From Mesostigma viride (taxonomy: Eukaryota; Streptophyta; Mesostigmatophyceae; Mesostigmatales; Mesostigmataceae), in NCBI GenBank assembly GCA_009746045.1, contig RPFO01000406.1:2948872-3012871 (forward strand): a DNA stretch of 64,000 nt. Direction: 5' to 3'. The position numbers were made by a program, and so were the translations under genes. Within the stretch, counting starts at the first letter, position 1; every line of letters begins with the position of its first letter. The notes beneath the pieces were generated by a model that searched no databases, was not told the DNA's origin, and saw only the letters and a program-made list of their open reading frames with translations. Positions 22,701 to 34,700 of the stretch are shown here, one piece after another.

Positions 22701-25700
22701 AAATTTTCTTCACCGCCCTTGGGGTGCGGAAGCTATGCTGAATTTTTTTCACCACCCTTGCGGTGCGGGAGCTATGCTGAATTTTTTTCACCACCATTGG
22801 GGTGCGGAAGCTATGCTGAATTTTTTTCACCACCCTTGCGGTGCGGGAGCTATGCTGAATTCTTTCACCATTCTTGCGGTGCGGAAGCTATGCTGAAATT
22901 TTCTTCACCACCCTTGGGGTGCGGAAGCTATGCTGAATTTTTGTTAACCACCCTTCCAGTGCGGAAGCTATGCTGAAATTTTCTTCACCACAGTTGGGGT
23001 GCGGAAGCTATGCTGAATTTTCTTCACCACCCTTGCGGTGCGGGAGCTATGCTGAATTTTTTTCACCACTCTTGCGGTGCGGAAGCTATGCTGAATTTTT
23101 TTCACCACCCTTGGGGTGCGGAAGCTATGCTGAATTTTTTTCACCACCCTTGCGGTGCGGGAGCTATGCTGAATTTTTTTCACCACCTTTGCGGTGCGGA
23201 AGCTATGCTGAATTTTTTTCACCACCCTTGCGGTGCGGAAGCTATGCTGAAATTTTCTTCACCACCCTTGGGGTGCGGAAGCTATGCTGAATTTTTTTCA
23301 CCACTCTTGCGGTGCGGGAGCTATGCTGAAATTTTCTTCACCACAGTTGGGGTGCGGAAGCTATGCTGAATTTTTTTCACCACCCTTGGGGTGCGGAAGC
23401 TGTGCTGAATTTTTTTCACCACGCTTGGGGTTTGGGAGCTATGCTAAAATTTTGTTCACCACCCTTGGGGTGCGGAAGCTATGCTGAAATTTTCTTCACC
23501 ACCCTTGCGGTGCGGGAGCTATGCTGAATTTTTTTCACCACTCTTGCGGTGCGGAAGCTATGCTGAATTTTTTTCACCACCCTTGGGGTGCGGAAGCTAT
23601 GCTGAATTTTTTTCACCACCCTTGGGGTGCGGAAGCTATGCTGAATTTTTTTCACCACCTTTGCGGTGCGGAAGCTATGCTGAATTTTTTTCACCACCCT
23701 TGCGGTGCGGAAGCTATGCTGAAATTTTCTTCACCACCCTTGGGGTGCGGAAGCTATGCTGAATTTTTTTCACCACTCTTGCGGTGCGGGAGCTATGCTG
23801 AAATTTTCTTCACCAGAGTTGGGGTGCGGAAGCTATGCTGAATTTTTTTCACCACCCTTGGGGTGCGGAAGCTGTGCTGAATTTTTTTCACCACGCTTGG
23901 GGTTTGGGAGCTATGCTAAAATTTTGTTCACCACCCTTGGGGTGCGGAAGCTATGCTGAAATTTTCTTAACCACCCTTGGGGTGCGAAAGCTATGCTGAA
24001 TTTTTTTCACCACCCTTGCGGTGCGGAAGCTATGGTCAGGGCCGCATGAAGCTATGCTGAAATTTTCTTCACCGCCCTTGGGGTGCGGAAGCTATGCTGA
24101 ATTTTTTTCACCACCCTTGCGGTGCGGGAGCTATGCTGAATTTTTTTCACCACCATTGGGGTGCGGAAGCTATGCTGAATTTTTTTCACCACCCTTGCGG
24201 TGCGGGAGCTATGCTGAATTCTTTCACCATTCTTGCGGTGCGGAAGCTATGCTGAAATTTTCTTCACCACCCTTGGGGTGCGGAAGCTATGCTGAATTTT
24301 TGTTAACCACCCTTCCAGTGCGGAAGCTATGCTGAAATTTTCTTCACCACAGTTGGGGTGCGGAAGCAGTTGTGAGGGTAAGAATGCCACGAATTCCGCC
24401 ATGGTTCTTGCAGGAAGTTGCCTTTATTAACAATCAGGAAACACAGACGTAAGTCACGTCACTTCCAAGACTGCACGCAGCACAGACGACAGGGTCGCAG
24501 TGCCAAGAGAACGTGCACGCAAGAACTAGCGTCCCGGTGTGACCAAGTCACTCATATAGCTTACTAGGGACGCGTCCAAGTATTCAGCTGCACTGTCACA
24601 GCTGAACTGTCAATCAATTGATTACACAGACTCTGGCACGCCTTTGGCGCGCAGATCTATCAATTGTCCATACGGCTAGTCCTGTGGACCTATCCGTACA
24701 CTAGTCAGCATCAATTGTCTCATAGGTCCTGGCGCGCTACAGTGCGCCTACCTATCAATTGACCATCAAGTCCTGTACAAGTCCTGTCAACGTCCTGCGG
24801 ACTATCAAAGTGACACTTGTACATCCTGTGTCCGTACGCGCCCACAGTGGCGCGCCGGGTACTGTCGGCACAGCCTAGGAAACGTCATAACTTTTACGTT
24901 CCTTAACCAAATGAGGCGTTCAAGGTGCCGTTGGAAAGAGCGTAACAATCTCTATCCATCTAACGTAAATCCTTTACGTTAACTCCAATCCCTTCTTTTC
25001 TTTAGGGGTCACATCCCCTGCCAGGGACCCTTGAAGTAGCTTGAAATGTCCTTCACTCCAGCTTGAAGCTTGAACAGATGTCTTTAATGGCCAATGCCAT
25101 TCCCCCAGCCCTTTCTTTTAAGGAACTGGAAAAGAAACAGATCTGCCACAGGGAAAACCATTTCATGAGAAATGGAGAAAACCTATGGAAGTGGCATTAC
25201 AGAGTACCACCAGATATTAGAAGCACACAAAATTAAATACATACAGGTTAATTCTATGAGGTCTTCTCCAGGAATTAATCCCATCACCTCGGTAGAGCCT
25301 CCAGTACAATGACCTTCTGGCGGTGAGTTACATTAATCCCAGATACTAATCCCATAAAACCCAGTACATATTCAATATAAGTACAATAAATCCATGACAA
25401 TTAAAATACCACTTGACAAAGTAAGGCGTATTACAATAGTTTGCCTGTCATTCTCTCAACAGGGGTCTATTGGCGCCCGTCTTACGGCGCCCGTCTACTT
25501 GCCAGATGGTAAACTGCCACAGCAAACAAATGACAAAATGAAACACATAGGCAACAATTAAATCCTGCCCTGGGGAACTAGGGAAGTCTGAACAGGCAAA
25601 CACCTGAACAGGCCAGCTTGTAGAAACATAATACCAGGGAATCGAACCCCGCCCTATAAACCCCAGAATAAAGGTTCCCAGACCATTGTGAGAAGTATGT

Positions 25701-28700
25701 ACAAATATACATTTCTTTTAAAATAGAATACATGGTCTGTAATGGACCTGTCAACCTTGTGTAGTCAACAGCATGAACCCCAGCCAAAACCTGGCTGTAT
25801 CCTGATTAAAATCAGAGTGAGTGTACCATGGTCCATGAGCCTTAGTACAGACTAAAATACAGGTATTATGCCAGTCACAATGCTGACACTACCACACAAT
25901 CTGCTCTCCAATGCCCTATAACCATGCACCAGCTTAGACAGCTTGCTGAGATGGGTCCATCAGAGACTGAAGAACCTTGTATTGCACTGCTGCCTTCTGC
26001 ACTAGCTTGGTCAAAGCATCAGCAGGATTGTCAACCCCAGGGATATGCTCAATATTGGCCAAGGAGGACAACTCCTTAAGAAGGAGATAATCCAAGTCCC
26101 TACTTCTGGCCATCTGCCTGTGCACAAACTGCACCATCCCCATGGAGTCTGTTTTTAGAAGAGTGGTAACCTGAAGTGGCCAAGGAGTGTTAGAAGTCAT
26201 CTGATGAAGCAACTCCTTCAGATAAAGGCTTGTGTGAATGCCTTCACAAATAGCCCTGCATTCTGCCACATCACTGCTGACAGCCACCCGTTTGTGCAGG
26301 CGACTAAACCAGCTCACCAAACTCCCCAGGCCTTCCTGTCTGAGCACAAAGAGCCCTGCAGCCCTGCCCCTGACCTTGGAGACCTGCCTGCTGTCCATTG
26401 AGCTATCCACATACAGCTCCATGCAAATGGGTTGTGATAAATCCACTGCAGACAACAGAATGCCAGATGAAGCCCTGACCTGATCAGCCACCTTGGCAGA
26501 CCCTAGCTCCACCAGCATGTCATCAGGCAACCTGGCTATGACCATAAGGTCTGGCCTGGAAATGCCTGCCACCCAAGCAACCATGCCCCTCACCATGGGA
26601 CACAGTGCCTGTGTGATGGTTGGAGGAAGCTTGCTAATGAGGGTCTCTTGATAGTCATTGCCCCCCACCAGCAGCATACGCCACTCCCCTCCCTTCTTCA
26701 CCAGTGTGGCCTCCATGCCCACAAACAGCAGAGGCTCATTCTCCACCTGCCATTGCTCCCTACCCAGAGGAAACTTGGACTTAATGATGGAGATCAGCTC
26801 CTTAAGCCACGACGTGGGAGCTATCAGATGTAGGTCATCCCCGTGCAGCGAAGCATACACTGGCAGGCCTTCCCATTGCCCCAGAAACAGACAGGGGTCT
26901 ACAGGAGAGACCTTCAAGTTGCAATGCTCCTTCAGGAAACGGTTGAGAGTCTCCCTCCAGATTATTGGACTTGACCTCAGGCCCTCCAGGCCCTTGAGGA
27001 TTTTAAGGAACTCCGTGTGGATGTCCCTTTTCCATACAGCAGGCACCCTAACATAGAAAGGCGTCTTGCCCTCCCACTTTTCCTGTGCCACATCTGCATC
27101 ACCCTCCAGAAATGCCCTCTTGAAGTCTATCACCACTGAGCCATAGTCCAAGCCCTTGTTGAGAAGGCCTAGAAAGACACACAGCAGCAGCCTCCAAGTA
27201 TCATGCAGCATGCCAGGGGTATACAACTCCTCAGCAGTGCACTCACCAGTACCCTTGAACTCATTCAGCACTGGCCTGACATGTGGTACCTTGACCCCGT
27301 CCACCTCCTTCATCTTGATGACAAACTTGAGCTTGAGTAGACGTCGTGCAGGAGGCAGGTCATTGACAGGTTCCACGCATTTCTTGGAGATCCAGTCCTC
27401 CCCAGATTTAATCAGACCCAGTGTGACCTGGGGACACATAATGGGAGAGGACATGAGCTTCACCAGGCCTTGGTAGTTGATAGGGCTGTGTCCAGCAAGT
27501 GAGTGAGGACCAATGCCCAAACTGCTTGGATGACTAGCAGCTGGCAGTATGAGGTCATCAACCAAGGGCTCCTGCCCCTGGCACACTTGCACACGCTTAA
27601 CCGTCCTGGTTACTGCACGTGATAGGTGAGTGGTCCTGAAATTAATCAGTGGGACCTGACCAGCCCCTTCCTTAGTCAGGAGAGAGGACGTGATCACTAC
27701 CCCATCCTGGCATAGGAAATTCTGCCCCAGAAGAGCAGGTCCTTGATAGCCCTCCAAGACACAAAAAGCAGTGTCCTGTCCAAGGATAGGAATGAATACC
27801 TCACCCAGTACCTTCACGTGTACCCCGCCACTGAAGTCAGACACAAACTGATAGCTGGGTTCAGACATGCTGTACCCTGCTGCAGCCCTGGTCCCAATAA
27901 TGGAGACCTGAGAATTAGTGTCTACCTCTAAGGCAGTGTCCAGCCCCAGATTGCCATGCCACCTGAGCTTGGCTACCTTGGGCTGCTTCTTGGCCCTTTG
28001 TAGAGCCCCAATCAATCCAGCCAAACTTGTCCCCCTGGGCTTGGTTAGTGCCTTGGGCTTGACAGTTGACTCCCCAGCTGTTGACCTTGCAGCCTGTTCA
28101 ACAAGTACCTCTGCAACCTGGCCAGGGCTGACAGATTCCCCTGCAACAGATGTGGTCGTTGCGTCAGTGATGTCACCTGGGACCTGAAAATCCTGCAGAT
28201 CCTGTGAGCCTTGTGCCTGACTGCCCTCATTCATCAGGTTAGGCTTGACATATGACCAACTCAGCCGGTGTACATGCTTTGGTTCGTCCTCCATGCTGAC
28301 CAAGCATGCGTGGCTAGCTTCATCAACCTGGGTAACCACCCCAGGACTCCAGCTACCACGTTTGCCATAAAGGCTAGGTTCCTTCCAAGCTAGGACCTTC
28401 TGACCCACTTGTGGCTCCAGCATCTTCCAACCCCGGTCCTTCTCCCTCAGCTTGGCAAAGGTGACATGTGCAGCATGTTTCCAGCCCTCCAGCACATGTG
28501 GTGGGCACAGGCCATGATATAGACCCATTGGGCTGACAGCAACTCCATCATAGTAGAAGTTAACCCTGCTGTTCAGCTGCTGCTCCACGTTCCTCAGCCA
28601 TGCACTCCTGACAAGTGCAGGTGCAGACAAGGGTACCCAGTCTTCAGAGATGATCAATTTCTTGACCTCCTGGATTGCCCTCTCGATAGCACCCTGCTGC

Positions 28701-31700
28701 CCATGAGCCTCCCTAGGTGTAACCAGCAACTCAGGAAGGGTAGGATCACCCTTGAGATGCTGAAACTGCATGTCCACCTGGATCCTTGTGGTAGGAAACT
28801 TGGCTCTTACATTCTGCAGGGCAGCCAGCAAGTACCTGTTCTTCATAGAAGGTAAATGCTCCAGCACCTTGTATTTCGTGTACCTGTCCACGCACACCAA
28901 CAGTTGCATGCCCCTGATGTGTTGGATATCACACTGCAGATCACCAATGCTCTGAGGTAGAGCTTTGGCATGTGATTTCCTGGGCTTGTTGGAGGACAAC
29001 TGGCACTTACACCGTGAGGCAGCTTGCTGACACGCCTTAAGAAGGGGTGCCCTGCCCATACGGAAGGCAAAGTTGTTTGACAGAGAAGTGGCATGCCCAA
29101 ACATGTTGTGGATTCGGGCACCCAACTCCTGGTACACAGAGGAAGCAGTCCCTGGCACAGTCAGGACTGTGCTGTCAGGTTGTCCAGCATCACCATGCTG
29201 ACTTCCATCCTGTTCTGACTCAGAGCCTGAGTCACCCTGCTCATGCCCAACACCTGGACCGCCAGCAGGGACCACATGCATACCACCAGAGGCCTTCACA
29301 CCCCTCTGTGGTTGTACATTGGTTTCTCTCAAAATGAGAGGTCCACCCTCGTGCCCAGCACGAGGATGCATAGGGTCAGACATACTTACAGCTGCATCAG
29401 CTGTCAAGGACGTCTTCATAGGAACCTGTACCTCTCCAGGTGACCTGGGGCCACACTGAACCTGGAGATCACCCTCTTGTTGCCCAGATATAAAATCTGC
29501 ATTGGAGCACCTGGCCTCCCCCTTGGGTGAATTAAGGTGTGTAGGGGTTGCCTCAGACAGTCACTGCTCCTTGTTGTCTTCTTGCTGACTGCCCTTTGAA
29601 GGCTGGCCTGCCTGGGACTTGTTGTTGTTCTTCTTGTTGTTGTTGTTATTCTTGTTGCTGCCCTGGCCCTGGGACTTCTTGAAGCTGGGACACTCCTTCT
29701 TGATGTGCCCCCACCCCTTGCACAGGTAGCATTGTATCTTGGACTTGCCCTGGCCACTGCCCCCATTGTCAGACGCGTTGCCCTGCTTGGGCTGACCACC
29801 CACCCGCCTGAACACCGACTTGGAGTGTGACCTCCTGTCAGAATCAGGTGAATGATCTCCCTTGCGCTTGTGATGGTTGCCCCTACGCCCTCCTTGGCTT
29901 CGGTCAGCCTCAGACGTCTTGGAGCCACCCTGGGTACGCCCGCCTGCCTGGGTAGCCTTCACTGCTGGCACTCCACCCTCAAACAGCTCCTCTGCCTCGA
30001 GTGCTTGTTTGATGATGACCTTGTAGGCCTTCAGGGTAGAGTGTGGGGCACACATGACTTTTAAGGAGCCACGTGTCGCCTTATCCAGCCCAGAAACCTT
30101 GAGCCAGTTGGTTAGGGCTATGTTATCAGCGACATTAAAGCCGTGAGCCCTGCCCTCCTCAACCATCTTACAATAGTTGAGAAAGTTCTGGATCAGGTCC
30201 CCCTTGACCTCCCACCCTTGGTATTTGTCCTGCCAATGGATCCCCACTTCTTCCTCTGATCCTCCAGCAGCTCCTTCAGCTCAGCCACGTACAGTGCCCA
30301 GGCCTTATTGGCCTTTTTGCACTCCCTGGTTAGGTCCTTAATCTGGTCAGTACACTTGCCAAAAGTGCTACTGCCTATCCAGATTTGATAGTAATTTGTA
30401 CCACCGTACAAGCTAGGGAACCCTTCCAATCCCTCCACAAACTCTTCAGCCTGCTTAGGCTTGGAGTCTGAGGTTACAGGCTGCAACTGATTGACAATTA
30501 AAAGACCCTGTGTGGTAAGATCAAAGCCATGAATAGCTTGTGCATTATTATTATTGTGAGGAAGGTTGGTAATCTCTCCGGTAAGCCCCACGTCATCTAC
30601 GTGAGCGGTTCCACTACCAGCACCCCCATTATTATTCCCACTGGCTGGACCCTTGCTACGGCGTCCCTCAGCCATCCTGCACTACCAGCTATTCAAAGAA
30701 CACCTTAACGAAGCAGCAGAAAATATGTACAAAATTTTTGTGTCGCCTCTGCCGCCTGCGCCGGTGTCGCTGCCGCCCCCGCGAATTGCCGCCGAAATTC
30801 GACAAAAAAAATGTCGACAAGTACTGCAGAAGAAAATTAGGCCGACTAGTAGTCAAGGCCCCTGAAGTCGCAGTACGTGTATACGAACTCACGATCCTCC
30901 ATATCCAGCTCCGGACCTGCACCGGTATGAATTAAAACCGGCGTGCTCCCCGCCGCGTAAGTTGCGACGCGCCGACGCGCGACGAGGCGCAGAGGATGTG
31001 TAAAGATCGTCAATAATTCCCACCCCGCGGGAATCCACTCTCGCACAGAGGCGAGAAATGCCACCAGGTTAATTAAAACCTGGCGCTCGCGACTGCGTAC
31101 GCCGCGAGTGAGCAGCGATAACAGCGCGAGATCCTGAAACAAATTTGTCGACACCGCCGGCGCGCCCCCCGTGCGTAGCGATGCCCAGTTTTGCAGGTTT
31201 CTCTGGTAACCGGTGAGTGAAGAGAGGACGTTGTCCAACTCCTCAATGGCAGTCGTGACTTCGGTCACCGACCGCAAACCTCCCCGCACCTGGACCGTAA
31301 ATGTCGATAAAATGTTTCGAATCTGGTCCAACAGGTTGCGGATTGCCGGCACCAGTGCTGGCAAATCGGGGTCCTCGGGGTTATCCCCGAGCAATGCGTG
31401 AGCTGCACGCTGCTGACGATGAAGCTCGTCGAGCGAAACTGTAACTTCGTCGAGCAATTGTTGCCACGACGGCACAGTTGGTCTTGACGAAGAACCAGCC
31501 GGCGGAGCGGCTATTTCCTCATCGTCCGGAATCCGAAATTCTTCCGAATTTGGCATCTTTTTGACAGAGCGTGTAATACGAGTTGTGAGGGTAAGAATGC
31601 CACGAATTCCGCCATGGTTCTTGCAGGAAGTTGCCTTTATTAACAATCAGGAAACACAGACGTAAGTCACGTCACTTCCAAGACTGCACGCAGCACAGAC

Positions 31701-34700
31701 GACAGGGTCGCAGTGCCAAGAGAACGTGCACGCAAGAACTAGCGTCCCGGTGTGACCAAGTCACTCATATAGCTTACTAGGGACGCGTCCAAGTATTCAG
31801 CTGCACTGTCACAGCTGAACTGTCAATCAATTGATTACACAGACTCTGGCACGCCTTTGGCGCGCAGATCTATCAATTGTCCATACGGCTAGTCCTGTGG
31901 ACCTATCCGTACACTAGTCAGCATCAATTGTCTCATAGGTCCTGGCGCGCTACAGTGCGCCTACCTATCAATTGACCATCAAGTCCTGTACAAGTCCTGT
32001 CAACGTCCTGCGGACTATCAAAAGTGACACTTGTACATCCTGTGTCCGTACGCGCCCACAGTGGCGCGCCGGGTACTGTCGGCACAGCCTAGGAAACGTC
32101 ATAACTTTTACGTTCCTTAACCAAATGAGGCGTTCAAGGTGCCGTTGGAAAGAGCGTAACAATCTCTATCCATCTAACGTAAATCCTTTACGTTAACTGA
32201 AGCTATGCTGAATTTTCTTCACCACCCTTGCGGTGCGGGAGCTATGCTGAATTTTTTTCACCACTCTTGCGGTGCGGAAGCTATGCTGAATTTTTTTCAC
32301 CACCCTTGGGGTGCGGAAGCTATGCTGAATTTTTTTCACCACCCTTGCGGTGCGGGAGCTATGCTGAATTTTTTTCACCACCCTTGCGGTGCCGAAGCTA
32401 TGCTGAAATTTTCTTCACCACCCTTGGGGTGCGGAAGCTATGCTGAATTTTTTTCACCACCCTTGGGGTGCGGAAGCTATGCTGAATTTTTTTAACCACC
32501 CTTGCGGTGCGGAAGCTATGCTGAATTTTTTTCACCACCCTTGCGGTGCGGAAGCTATGCTGAAATTTTCTTCACCACCCTTGGGGTGCGGAAGCTATGC
32601 TGAATTTTTTTCACCACCCTTGGGGTGCGGAAGCTATGCTGAATTTTTTTCACCACCCTTGCGGTGCGGAAGCTATGCTGAATTTTTTTCACCACCCTTG
32701 CGGTGCGGAAGCTATGCTGAAATTTTCTTCACCACCCTTGGGGTGCGGAAGCTATGCTGAATTTTTTTCACCACCCTTGGGGTGCGGAAGCTATGCTGAA
32801 TTTTTTTAACCACCCTTGGGGTGCGGAAGCTATGCTGAATTTTTTTCACCACCCTTGCGATGCGGAAGCTATGCTGAAATTTTCTTCACCACCCTTGGGG
32901 TGCGGAAGCTATGCTGAATTTTTTTCACCACCCTTGCGGTGCGGGAGCTATGCTGAATTTTTTTCACCACCATTGGGGCGGGAAGCTATGCTGAATTTTT
33001 TTCACCACCCTTGCGGTGCGGAAGCTATGCTGAATTTTTTTCACCACGCTTGGGGTTCGCGAGCTATGCTGAATTTTGTTCACCACCCTTGGGGTGCGGA
33101 AGCTATGCTGAAATTTTCTTAACCACCCTTGGGGTGCGAAAGCTATGGTGAAATTTTCTTAACCACCCTTGGGGTGCGGAAGCTATGCTGAATTTTTGTT
33201 AACCACCCTTCCAGTGCGGAAGCTATGCTGAAATTTTCTTCACCACCCTTGCGGAAGCTATGGTGGGTTGCATGGTTTGTATGATGTGTGTGTTTTCTTC
33301 TATTCTGTCCGTGTGGCCGTACGTGTGTACGCACACATGGCAGGATGCGAGGAGAAAGGGCAAGGAGATCAAAGTGCCAAAGGACGCGCTAAGGAATGCT
33401 AATGGCGAGGTACGAATTTGTTTAGGGTGTTGTATTGCGAGCAACGACTTTGTTTATGCTTGATTGGATAGGTTGTTATTTGTGCGCATGTGTGAACCGC
33501 GGGGGTCGGCTAACGGTGTGCTAACAATTGTGCGAACGATGACTGCACTGCAGGTCATCTTCTGCGTCGTGGACACCCAGCGTGCCGACACGGAGAGCGA
33601 GTCAGGAGACCCGTCGCCCCCGCCACGCTACTACTTGAAGCTGCGCAAGAAGCGGCATTACGCGCGCATCTACATCGCGGACCTGAGGAAGCCGCAGTTA
33701 TTTTTTCTGCGCACGTTGTTGTTGAAGCGCGCGGGCCGGTCGTGGCAGGACTTGTGCACGGTGGATGGCGAGGTGCTGACGTATGAGGAGGCATGCCAGC
33801 GGTTACATTTGCTGGAGGATGATAACGAGGCGGTGGAGGCCATGCGCCAAGCGGTGGAAAGGAAGAGCGCGCCACCTTCGTTGCGACGATTGTTTTGCGT
33901 GCTGCTTCTGCAAAACATGGCGACACCCGAACAGCTTTGGAAGTTCCGCGACGACATGTGCGTTGATTACGTCGATAACGAGTACGCCAAGCGTTGCGGG
34001 GATGCGGCGCGGCCGGAAGGAATCACATTTGCGGACCGACAGCGGGCACTGGCGCGCTTGATGGATTATTTGGACAAGCGGTTGTGCGATCGGGGCGTGG
34101 ACGTGTGGGCGCTGGACCCGCAGCTCAAGGCGCGGCGTGACGCGGGGGAGGACGTGTTCGCGTTCGAGCAGCCACGACCGCACCGCGGGCCGCGGGCGTT
34201 TGTGGGCGACTTTTCCATGGAACAAACCCTCTCGTTTCAGACCATCATGCATGCTGTAAGAGGGGAGATCTCGCACCGGCGTTTTTTTGTGGACGGTCCA
34301 GCGGGTACAGGGAAGACGCGCGTGCTGAACGCGGTTGTGCAGCAGTGCAATCACGAGGGGCGCAATGTGGTGGCGATGGCGTTCACGGGCGTGGCGGCGA
34401 CGCAGGTGCGGGGGGGTCGCACGTCGCACCACTTTGCAGGGTTTCCGCTGGAGCTGGACACGGAAGCCGGGTGCGGGGTGCGCTTCGGTTCCGCCAAAGC
34501 AAAAGTGCTGATTGATGCGGACGTCATCATCTACGATGAGATCAGCATGGTCCACAAGGTGCACTTGCAGTTGTTGGACGCGCTGTTGCGGGACCTGTTA
34601 GGCTCCAAGGATGAGCCCTTTGGTGGGAAGGTGATGGTGTTTGCTGGGGACTTCCGCCAAGTGGCTCCGCCTGTGGGGGACAGCACTCGGGCGTGCGCGG

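Larger units (their letters stand above)
24368..32198 (-). mobile_element. Complete Ty1/copia-type LTR retrotransposon nested in the 39-bp satellite
   Basis: A 7,831-bp element with 617/618-bp LTRs is flanked by a 5-bp target duplication GAAGC (24363-24367 and 32199-32203). Removing it restores a normal 39-bp satellite unit; the joined flanks equal the intact sequence near 22982-23030. Coding is on the minus strand: ORF0, gag, then pol with integrase, protease-like, RT and RNase H. The LTRs differ only by one A in an A-run, so the insertion is recent. LTR ends are AGTT...AACT rather than the usual TG...CA. Confidence 0.93.

Noticed and set aside
22011-24335. ORFs with 13-residue repeats (MLNFFHHPCGAEA / FSPPLRCGSYAE types)
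   Set aside because: They are by-products of the 39-bp minisatellite and open in overlapping frames and on the opposite strand. They lie within an intron.
22011-24367. Possible CRISPR-like array of 39-bp repeats
   Set aside because: Repeats are directly contiguous with no unique spacers, and the setting is eukaryotic.
29416-29928. 170-codon minus-strand ORF overlapping gag and pol
   Set aside because: It lies in a different frame from both the zinc-knuckle gag and pol, and its Arg/Thr-rich product is the frame-shifted shadow of gag.
33803-34564. 253-codon minus-strand ORF opposite the helicase
   Set aside because: It is antisense to a strongly supported helicase exon and has no domain of its own.
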